Positions 13,879 through 19,102 of a stretch of DNA of 19,102 nt are shown piece by piece. The stretch spans positions 1 to 19,102 of the forward strand of contig CAVJLG010000044.1 of assembly GCA_963650135.1 (NCBI GenBank), written 5' to 3'. The notes under the pieces were generated by a model. That model was not told where the DNA came from. It did not search any database and saw only the letters and a program-made list of their open reading frames with translations. A program made the position numbers and the translations under genes. Source of the DNA: HGM13006 sp963650135 (GTDB lineage: Bacteria; Bacillota; Clostridia; Oscillospirales; Oscillospiraceae). Numbering within the stretch: position 1 is the first letter of the stretch; every line of letters starts with the position of its first letter.

Positions 13879-15594
13879 ATGAAAAGAATGCCCATTCTCA
13901 GCGCACTTCTGGTTTTGGCGATGCTTCTAAGCTTGCTGGCCGGATGCGGCAGTGAGACGACCTCTGCATCTTCCGCTTCCAGCGGAACCACCCAGGAAAC
14001 CTCCGCTGTTGCCCCGGAGCCCGCAGCTTCGGAAGCAGAGCCTGCTCCGGCAGATGCTGCCCCGGCCTCGACTCCCGAGGACAGTACGGCGGAAACCACC
14101 CAGTCTGCACCCACCCCGGTTGAGCTCCCCCTGACCCAGGAGCCTGTGACCTACACCATCTGGTACTGCGAGCCCTTTGGAGAGCTGGTGGACGATCCCG
14201 CCCAGGATGTGGCGGTGTTCCGGCTGCTTTCCGAGCGCACCGGCATCCAGTTTGACTTCAAGCTGACCACCATGGAGGCTGCCAGCGAAAAATTCCAGCT
14301 GCTCTTTGCCGCCGATGATCTCACCGATATCATCACTGATGCGATGTCCTACTACAGCGGCAGCATTGATGACGCAGTGGAAAAGGATGCTTTCTTGCTG
14401 GATTACTCCGGCTACCTCTCTGACATGCCCAATTACAGCTACATTCTTGACCAGTATGTAGAGGCCAAGAAGACCATTACCAGCTCCGACACCGGCGCCA
14501 TGGTGGCCTTCCCGGAGATTTACCAGGACGTGGGCGATGTCAGCGGCTACATGGTCCGCAAGGATTTCCTGGACGCCACCGGCATGGACATCCCCAAGAC
14601 CTACGACCAGTTCCATGACCTGCTCTCTGCGATTTATGCCAATACCGGCGCAACCCTGGAGATGATCAGCAGCGGCGGCGACGGTCTGCTGGGCGCCGGA
14701 TTTGGAATCAACACCACGCTGGACAACGACGATCTGGAGGGCTGGTATGTGGACGACGGCACGGTTAAGCTGGGCGTTCTGGAGCCGGGCTTCAAGGAGT
14801 ATATAGAGCTGGTCAAGGCATGGTATGACGAAGGCCTGATTTATCCCGACTTTGTGGGCACGGACCGGGGCGACCTGTCCGAGCTGTTCAACGGCTCCTA
14901 CTCCGTTACCGTAAAGCCCCCGGAGATCATTGCCGTATCGAATATGGTGATCGGCACCGAGACTGTGGCGATTCCCATGCCCCGGAAGACCGAGGACGAG
15001 GCGCTGCATGTCTGCGGCAATACCGCTACTTGCCTGATGGATGCAGACACCTGGAGCATCAATGCCAAGGCCCAGCAGCCTGAGCTCCTGATGCAGCTGG
15101 TGGACTATATGTACTCCGACGAGGGCTATTATCTCATGAACTATGGCGAGGAAGGCGTCTCCTATACCATGGTAGACGGCGAGCCGCAGTTCACCGACCT
15201 GGTGCTCCACAACCCCGACGGTCTGGAATATTCCCAGGCAGCCTATCTGTTTGCCAGCTCCAACCGGAGCCGGATGCCCTTCCTGTCCAACTACAGCCGC
15301 TGCTTCTCGGAGTACACCGAATCTCAATGGGATGCCCTGGATATCTATGAAAACGACTGCGATCACACCATGGACTACCCCCTGGGTGCTGTGATGAACA
15401 CCGAGCAGTCCCAGCAGTATAACACCGTAGCCGCAGACATCTGCACCTACATCTCTGAGCATGTATTGCAGTTTATTTACGGCCAGCAGGATATGAGCGA
15501 GTGGGACAGCTTCATCGAGACGATTCACGGTATGGGCGTAGACACCGCCATTGAGGCCAAGCAGATGGCCTACGACGATTATCTCAACAGCTAA
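13879..15594 (+). CDS. Second extracellular solute-binding lipoprotein (LplA-like)
   Basis: A 571-aa exported lipoprotein. A signal peptide is followed by lipobox LLAGC (Cys23), then an Ala/Ser/Glu/Pro/Thr linker to about residue 88. The mature domain starts VTYTIWYCEPF and contains GIQFDFKLTTMEAASEKFQL, GYMVRKDFLDATGMDIPKT, YSDEGYYLMNYGEEGVSYTM and a C-terminal WDSFIETIHGMGVDTAI. These match the order of motifs in the lipoprotein at 2756, so the two are paralogues. I chose the ATG at 13879 because AAGGAG (13866-13871) lies 7 bases upstream and the signal peptide starts there; an in-frame GTG at 13840 has neither. There is no permease or ATPase nearby. The LysR-type operator upstream ties its expression to that of the NTF2-like gene at 16795. 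Confidence 0.88.
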   Translation: MKRMPILSALLVLAMLLSLLAGCGSETTSASSASSGTTQETSAVAPEPAASEAEPAPADAAPASTPEDSTAETTQSAPTPVELPLTQEPVTYTIWYCEPFGELVDDPAQDVAVFRLLSERTGIQFDFKLTTMEAASEKFQLLFAADDLTDIITDAMSYYSGSIDDAVEKDAFLLDYSGYLSDMPNYSYILDQYVEAKKTITSSDTGAMVAFPEIYQDVGDVSGYMVRKDFLDATGMDIPKTYDQFHDLLSAIYANTGATLEMISSGGDGLLGAGFGINTTLDNDDLEGWYVDDGTVKLGVLEPGFKEYIELVKAWYDEGLIYPDFVGTDRGDLSELFNGSYSVTVKPPEIIAVSNMVIGTETVAIPMPRKTEDEALHVCGNTATCLMDADTWSINAKAQQPELLMQLVDYMYSDEGYYLMNYGEEGVSYTMVDGEPQFTDLVLHNPDGLEYSQAAYLFASSNRSRMPFLSNYSRCFSEYTESQWDALDIYENDCDHTMDYPLGAVMNTEQSQQYNTVAADICTYISEHVLQFIYGQQDMSEWDSFIETIHGMGVDTAIEAKQMAYDDYLNS

Positions 15595-15599
15595 CAAAA

Positions 15600-15636
15600 A
15601 AGCGTGCGTCTCCGGTTATTCAGGAGGCGCACGCTT
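15600..15636. terminator. Bidirectional terminator between lipoprotein and LysR genes
   Basis: Two 14-base arms (15600-15613 and 15623-15636, one G-U) surround a 9-base loop. The A-run on the left (15596-15601) gives a strong T-run for minus-strand (LysR) transcripts. The right-hand tail CTATTATTC is weaker for the lipoprotein transcript. Confidence 0.85.
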
Positions 15637-15639
15637 CTA

Positions 15640-16641
15640 TTATTCAATGATTTCGCTATTAGGCGGCTCTGTGGGATACCAGCCCCGGGATACCTGCCAG
15701 GACTGCATCAGGTCCTTTGCGGTAATGGGGTCGCCTCGGTCCTTCACTGCCTGGAGGCTCTGATAGGTTTCCAGCATCAGGTCGTAAAACCCCTGAATTG
15801 CCGGAAATAGCTGCCGTCCCCGGAGCCGGGCCACACCGATGGGGATCACCGGGTCCGGGTCTGTGATCCGCAGGGGCTTCATAAACTGGAACGGCGGATC
15901 CGGCACCAGGGCCAGGGCCTTCCAGAGATAGTTAAGCTCCGAGCCAATATAGACGGCCTGATTGCCGGAGGCGATCTTGTAGAGCAGCTCCGGCTCATGG
16001 CATTCGAGGATAATATTCGGGGTAAAGCCCGCCTTGGCGCAGAGCTTTTCAATTAAGGTCCGAGTACCGAAGCCTGCATTGTTGCAGACGAATTTCTCGC
16101 CCTGCAGCTGGGACAGAGATATCTCATCCCGTTCGGCCAGGGGGTGCTGCTTGGATACGACCACAATGATCTCGTCCCGGTAAAGCTCCTGCCACTGGAT
16201 GTATTCTCCCACAATGGGCTCCTGGGTTACAGCCAGATCGATTTCGCACTGCTCCAGCTTCTGCTGCATTTCATCCATGGGCAGCAGCCATTGACGGAAC
16301 TGGGTGTCGGGATGCTCTACCAGATACCGCTCCATCAGGTCTGGCAGCAGGCCGGGCAGTGATGATGCCATGCGGATGGTGGTTTGCGGGGCCTTTACCG
16401 CCTGGACGCTTTCATCCAGCTGCCGGAGGGCCATGCTGGCTCCCTGTAAAAAGACCTTGCCCGCGTCGTTAAGCTTGATTCGGTTTCCCACCCGGTCAAA
16501 CAGCGGCGTTCCCAGCTCATCCTCCAGCCGGGCAATGGTCTTGCTGAGGGAGGATTGGGAGGTATAAAGCCGCTGGGCCGCATGGGTGATATGCTCGCAC
16601 CGGGCGACCTCTACAAAATACCGTAGCTGCGTCAGTTCCAT
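15640..16641 (-). CDS. LysR-family transcription regulator
   Basis: A 333-aa DNA-binding activator or repressor. The N-terminal winged helix-turn-helix is textbook: MELTQLRYFVEVARCEHI, then AAQRLYTSQSSLSKTIARLE and LGTPLFDRVGNRIKLNDAG (residues 1-65). The substrate-binding domain follows from about residue 90 (TIRMASSLPGLLPDLMERYL; later GEKFVCNNAGFGTRTLIEKL). I start it at 16641 because the family always begins at MELTQLRYF and AAAGGGGG lies 8 bases upstream; an in-frame start at 16701 would run through the promoter and operator. It is divergent from the NTF2-like gene at 16795, with a LysR-type box between them, and probably controls that gene, itself and the lipoprotein gene at 13879 through the matching operators. 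Its inducer is unknown, presumably a pathway substrate. Confidence 0.9.
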   Translation of the reverse strand: MELTQLRYFVEVARCEHITHAAQRLYTSQSSLSKTIARLEDELGTPLFDRVGNRIKLNDAGKVFLQGASMALRQLDESVQAVKAPQTTIRMASSLPGLLPDLMERYLVEHPDTQFRQWLLPMDEMQQKLEQCEIDLAVTQEPIVGEYIQWQELYRDEIIVVVSKQHPLAERDEISLSQLQGEKFVCNNAGFGTRTLIEKLCAKAGFTPNIILECHEPELLYKIASGNQAVYIGSELNYLWKALALVPDPPFQFMKPLRITDPDPVIPIGVARLRGRQLFPAIQGFYDLMLETYQSLQAVKDRGDPITAKDLMQSWQVSRGWYPTEPPNSEIIE

Positions 16642-16663
16642 TCTGAATGCCCCCTTTGTGCAT

Positions 16664-16692
16664 ATGATACCATGCCAAACGGGCTTCCGCAA
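16664..16692 (-). promoter_or_regulatory. Promoter of the LysR gene
   Basis: On the minus strand, TTGCGG (16687-16692), 17 bases, then TATCAT (16664-16669), followed by the start codon at 16641. The -10 region reads ATGGTATCAT, the same ten bases as in the promoters at 13812 and 16753. The operator at 16699-16716 lies just upstream of the -35. Confidence 0.6.
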
Positions 16693-16698
16693 GATTAT

Positions 16699-16716
16699 CA
16701 TTCCCTGAAAGGAATG
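16699..16716 (+). promoter_or_regulatory. LysR-type operator, copy B
   Basis: CATTCCCTGAAAGGAATG is an 18-base near-palindrome (7 of 8 arm positions pair) with an ATTCC-N6-GGAAT core. It matches copy A at 13758-13775 in 16 of 18 positions. It lies in the intergenic region between the LysR gene and the NTF2-like gene it faces, centred about 64 bases before the predicted transcript start on the plus strand. Confidence 0.8.
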
Positions 16717-16736
16717 GAACTGTGAAAAAATGCGAT

Positions 16737-16767
16737 TTTACAAGCATGCTGTGCTATGGTATCATGG
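16737..16767 (+). promoter_or_regulatory. Promoter of the solitary NTF2-like gene
   Basis: TTTACA (16737-16742), 17 bases, then TATCAT (16760-16765), within the 15-base core GCTATGGTATCATGG shared with 13812-13826. GTATCA occurs three times (16759, 16767, 16773) across the -10 and start region, which the other copy lacks. Confidence 0.7.
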
Positions 16768-16794
16768 TATCAGTATCAAAAGGAGGTAACATCA

Positions 16795-17502
16795 ATGAGC
16801 ACAGAACTGGAATTGCAGCTTCAGGCAGCCCTGAAGCGCATTGAGCGGCTGGAGGCAGCCCAGGCCTGCCGCAATCTCATGGGCAAGTATTCCTATTATC
16901 ACACGGCCTTCCGCAACAAGGAGTATGTGGAGCTGTGGGCAGACCGGGAGGATTGCTACTACCGGTTCCCCTTCGGCGAGTACAAGGGTATCGAGGCCAT
17001 CCGCCACTGCTATCTGGTGGAGCACGGCGACCGGAACGATCCCGGCATGGACCAGAACCTCAAGGGTGCGCTCATGATGCATGAGATGGACACCGAGGTG
17101 CTGGAAGTAGCTGAGGATGGTCAGACTGCCAAGGGCTGCTGGATTTCTCCCGGCCACGAAACGATGCCTGCCCGGAACCTGAAGGAGGGCGAAGAGCCCC
17201 ACGGCGATGCCAGCTGGTGCTGGGGCAAGTATGAGGTGGAGTTCATTAAGCACAATGGTGAGTGGAAAATCTGGCACATGATTCTCTATCCCCTGTTCAA
17301 GACCAGCTTCTATAAGTCCTGGGGCGAGCCCGGTGCGGAGTTCCTGAAGCCCGGTGCGATCAATCCCATGACCGGCCAGAAGAACCCCGACTACTGGGTC
17401 TACGACACGAATACCGTCTATCCCGCCAACGAGCCCGAGCCTCCGCTCCCGTATAACAGCTATGCGGATATGCCCCATAAGATTGGGCCCAAGGAAACTT
17501 AA
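16795..17502 (+). CDS. NTF2/SnoaL-like protein 4 (solitary, most BaiE-like)
   Basis: A 235-aa protein. An N-terminal amphipathic helix (LQAALKRIERLEAAQ, 9-23) leads into RNLMGKYSYYHTAF (26-39), then MMHEMDTEVLEVAEDGQTAKG (94 on, with His96), VEFIKHNGEWKIWHM (148-162) and the shared C-terminal motif PEPPLPYNSY (214-223). The helix plus GKY start resembles BaiE bile-acid 7-alpha-dehydratase, whose catalytic Tyr30 follows GK; here that residue is Tyr32. His96 is the possible partner, though its alignment with BaiE His83 is uncertain. It is longer than BaiE (about 166 aa) because of the C-terminal tail. I chose the ATG at 16795 from AGGAGG (16781-16786) 8 bases upstream; the ATG at 16756 lies inside the promoter. 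It is controlled by the LysR-type operator and is a candidate dehydratase or isomerase. Confidence 0.78.
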   Translation: MSTELELQLQAALKRIERLEAAQACRNLMGKYSYYHTAFRNKEYVELWADREDCYYRFPFGEYKGIEAIRHCYLVEHGDRNDPGMDQNLKGALMMHEMDTEVLEVAEDGQTAKGCWISPGHETMPARNLKEGEEPHGDASWCWGKYEVEFIKHNGEWKIWHMILYPLFKTSFYKSWGEPGAEFLKPGAINPMTGQKNPDYWVYDTNTVYPANEPEPPLPYNSYADMPHKIGPKET

Positions 17503-17514
17503 TGCAGAAAAAAG

Positions 17515-17556
17515 AACGAGATTTGGAACCGAAACGGGTTCCAAGTCTCGTTTTTT
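17515..17556. terminator. Strong intrinsic terminator, usable in both directions
   Basis: Two 16-base arms (17515-17530 and 17537-17552, one G-U) enclose a 6-base loop. T6 (17551-17556) follows on the plus strand and an A-run (17508-17513) gives a T-run on the minus strand. It ends the NTF2-like gene and could also serve the minus-strand gene at 17654. Confidence 0.9.
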
Positions 17557-17562
17557 GCTTTA

Positions 17563-17653
17563 TTATGATGTTTCCTTCGTTTTATCCACGGCGGTATCGC
17601 CATTTTCGGATATAGTAGTAACTGTAAGAATGAATGGATGCTTGACGGTGAAT
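17563..17653 (-). other. Possible frameshifted C-terminal extension of the minus-strand gene
   Basis: The minus-strand gene stops at 17654. A +1 shift just before the stop would open a frame that runs another ~30 residues, with protein-like content such as HPFILTVTTISENGDTAVDK, to a stop at 17563. That stop is 10 bases from the terminator hairpin, whereas the annotated stop leaves about 100 unexplained bases. It could be a natural frameshift, a sequencing indel or chance. Confidence 0.3.
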
Positions 17654-18985
17654 TTACGTTTCAGGTTTCCCGGCAATATCTTTCTGTAGTTTTCCTCCAT
17701 AGGTGTTGGTTGTCGTCGGCCCCATTGGCTTTTTGTCTGCCAGGTCGTCACGCTCCAGCACATCCTGGGTGAGATCGTATAGGGAATAATCAATTTTTCG
17801 GCGAACAATATCATTTTGACTTGGATTTTCATGCTGAATTTGGAGAATGCGCATGGCAAGCTTGTCCTTTTCGTTTGACAGGACAACGCCATAGCAGCGT
17901 TCCAAAATGCTGTTTAAGCGGTTTTCATCCAGTACGATATCATCCCGAAAATCCGGAAGGATACTGTCACGAACCAGCATACTGTTGGCAAAGGTCAGGA
18001 AAAACAGAAGCCTTTCTCTCGTAAGATCACATGTTCCGCGCAGTACATCCGTAAAATAGTCAGCCTCGTTCTCCAGGTAGTTCTTTTCCTCGTCATCGGA
18101 ATCATCCTCGGAAATACCGGAGACAATGCCATCTCCAACCGGCTTATAGTACAGATACATTCGCCGGATAACACCCAAGATACTAATCTTCCGATTTTTG
18201 TAATCCCCCTGCTTAAACTGGGCTATAAACTGATTTATGCTCTCCTCACTGCTGACGGGATGGTCAAACAGTTCGGCCGCAATAGACGCATTGCTTTTAC
18301 GCCAGCCACAATAATACTGCATCATGTCCTCTATATAATAATAGAGGTATCTGACAAAAATAAGCCGTGCATTGTTTCTCTGTTCGCGGAGCTTAGGAGC
18401 AAGTTCTCTGACGATTTCTAAAAAGTCAGCATCGTTGGTTGCGACTGCGGCCCTTTGGGCAAAGGAAGTCATTCTGCTTGCATCCGCAGTAACAGGATGA
18501 TAGATAGAGTCAGCTGCCACAGAGCGGTTCTCTTGATCAAACTGCTTGAGCCGGTTCAGTGTGATCGCCTCGCTGGTGAGGCAGTCTGCTGTTGGGGAGT
18601 CACTATTGTAGATTTCGACAGCACTCTGGTAGAGCTCCCACCAGCTCTCTACTGCGGTCCTAGTGCTTTCCTTGTACATTGCTTTGTAGCGGTGATGCGT
18701 ATTCAGTGAATAGCTAAGCGTCAACTCAACCAGATTCCGAGCATATAGGATAGGTCGACCACAGGCTCGCATAATGAAATTTACGTCCGATGCAGTCAGC
18801 CCCAGGCGGAAGCCAATTGCAACGATTCGCTTACGAGAATAGGTCTTTTTCTGCTTGCTGATACGCTCGGTGAGTTTCTTGACATCTTCCGCTGTGAGAG
18901 TAGATTTTGATGTAAAGGTGTCTAGATTCTTTGTGCAAGTTATTTCGCAGTATCTTATAAACTTGTCAATGCTTGAAGTCGCCAT
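17654..18985 (-). CDS. Hypothetical protein with N-terminal helix-turn-helix-like segment
   Basis: A 443-aa, mainly helical, probably cytosolic protein that I cannot assign to a family. Residues ~50-90 (SRKRIVAIGFRLGLTASDVN, then a CGRPILYARN segment) look like the XRE-type helix-turn-helix seen in several Clostridia proteins of the form 'LGLS..E.N.LL..AG...LY.R'. The middle holds a Tyr-rich helix (FVRYLYYYIEDMMQYYCGWR) and then a strongly acidic linker (SEDDSDDEEKNYLENEADYF). The C-terminal region is helical (RERLLFFLTFANSMLVRDSI). I chose the ATG at 18985 because GGGGAG lies 8 bases upstream; an in-frame ATG at 19069 would span the promoter. GC is lower than in the metabolic cluster. It is unrelated by content to the neighbouring pathway, and a regulatory or mobile-element origin is possible but unproven. 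Confidence 0.6.
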   Translation of the reverse strand: MATSSIDKFIRYCEITCTKNLDTFTSKSTLTAEDVKKLTERISKQKKTYSRKRIVAIGFRLGLTASDVNFIMRACGRPILYARNLVELTLSYSLNTHHRYKAMYKESTRTAVESWWELYQSAVEIYNSDSPTADCLTSEAITLNRLKQFDQENRSVAADSIYHPVTADASRMTSFAQRAAVATNDADFLEIVRELAPKLREQRNNARLIFVRYLYYYIEDMMQYYCGWRKSNASIAAELFDHPVSSEESINQFIAQFKQGDYKNRKISILGVIRRMYLYYKPVGDGIVSGISEDDSDDEEKNYLENEADYFTDVLRGTCDLTRERLLFFLTFANSMLVRDSILPDFRDDIVLDENRLNSILERCYGVVLSNEKDKLAMRILQIQHENPSQNDIVRRKIDYSLYDLTQDVLERDDLADKKPMGPTTTNTYGGKLQKDIAGKPET

Positions 18986-19002
18986 GATAACATCTCCCCA
19001 CC

Positions 19003-19047
19003 GGTATATTCCAATTTCAGTATACCATTTCAAATTCTTAAATTCAA
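19003..19047 (-). promoter_or_regulatory. Promoter and dyad of the minus-strand HTH-like gene
   Basis: On the minus strand, TTGAAT (19042-19047), 17 bases, then TATACT (19019-19024) is a good promoter. A dyad with outer arms GGTATA (19003-19008) and TATACC (19021-19026) covers the -10 and start point and could be an operator, perhaps for the gene's own HTH product. The remaining bases to 19102 hold nothing else I can identify. Confidence 0.55.
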
Positions 19048-19102
19048 TAGAGATGAGCAAAACACACATTGAACATCGAGGTCAAAGCGATTCAATAAAG
19101 GA

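Noticed and set aside
16642..16701. Longer N-terminus for the LysR protein starting at 16701
   Set aside because: It would run through the LysR promoter and into the operator palindrome, and LysR proteins start at the MELTQLRYF segment, which has its own ribosome site.
1..19102. CRISPR arrays, tRNA or rRNA genes, insertion sequences, phage integrase
   Set aside because: I looked for repeat-spacer patterns, cloverleaf-like dyads and transposase motifs and saw none. The only repeats are the regulatory elements and paralogous genes listed.

Overview
The window looks like chromosome from a gut-type Clostridia, most likely an Oscillospiraceae-like Firmicute. The grounds are strong AGGAGG ribosome sites, a DUF1292 protein, Gly-Cys or Ala-Cys lipoproteins with Ala/Pro/Glu/Ser-rich linkers, YesN-type AraC regulators, and moderately high GC with strong third-position GC in the central genes. 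The organism call is inference. By eye, the two ends (about 1-1080 and 17560-19102) are more AT-rich and carry unrelated genes, so the metabolic block at about 1080-17500 looks like an accessory insertion or a lineage-specific locus.

Layout. 1-1060: a bidirectional hairpin terminator, a DUF1292 protein, an unknown 143-aa protein and a convergent hairpin. 1078-2577 (minus): an AraC regulator with a degenerate receiver domain, divergent from an operon running 2756-8624: a solute-binding lipoprotein, then two tandem fused flavin/iron-sulfur ene-reductase-like enzymes (Old Yellow Enzyme barrel plus FAD/NAD domains, the architecture of 2,4-dienoyl-CoA reductase, BaiCD and BaiH). 8815-11227: an MFS transporter closely followed by a second AraC regulator. 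11398-13753: three translationally coupled NTF2/SnoaL-like proteins. 13879-15594: a second solute-binding lipoprotein. 15640-16641 (minus): a LysR regulator. 16795-17502: a fourth NTF2/SnoaL-like protein. 17654-18985 (minus): an unrelated helix-turn-helix-like protein of unknown function.

How the parts may work together (inference). Two surface lipoproteins and an MFS permease would capture and move a small molecule. Two flavoprotein reductases would reduce C=C or similar bonds. Four NTF2-fold proteins, the fold of BaiE 7-alpha-dehydratase, scytalone dehydratase and ketosteroid isomerase, would dehydrate, isomerise or bind intermediates. Three dedicated regulators would sense substrate. The gene set resembles bile-acid (bai) or steroid/phenolic conversion clusters, but no CoA ligase, CoA transferase or hydroxysteroid dehydrogenase is present, and both reductases have lost the usual barrel His/Tyr motif, so the substrate cannot be read from the sequence.

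The clearest regulatory signal is a duplicated LysR-type module. An ATTCC-N6-GGAAT palindrome lies exactly 36 bases upstream of an identical 15-base promoter core, in front of both the second lipoprotein gene and the solitary NTF2-like gene. The second copy also sits between the divergent LysR gene and its target.
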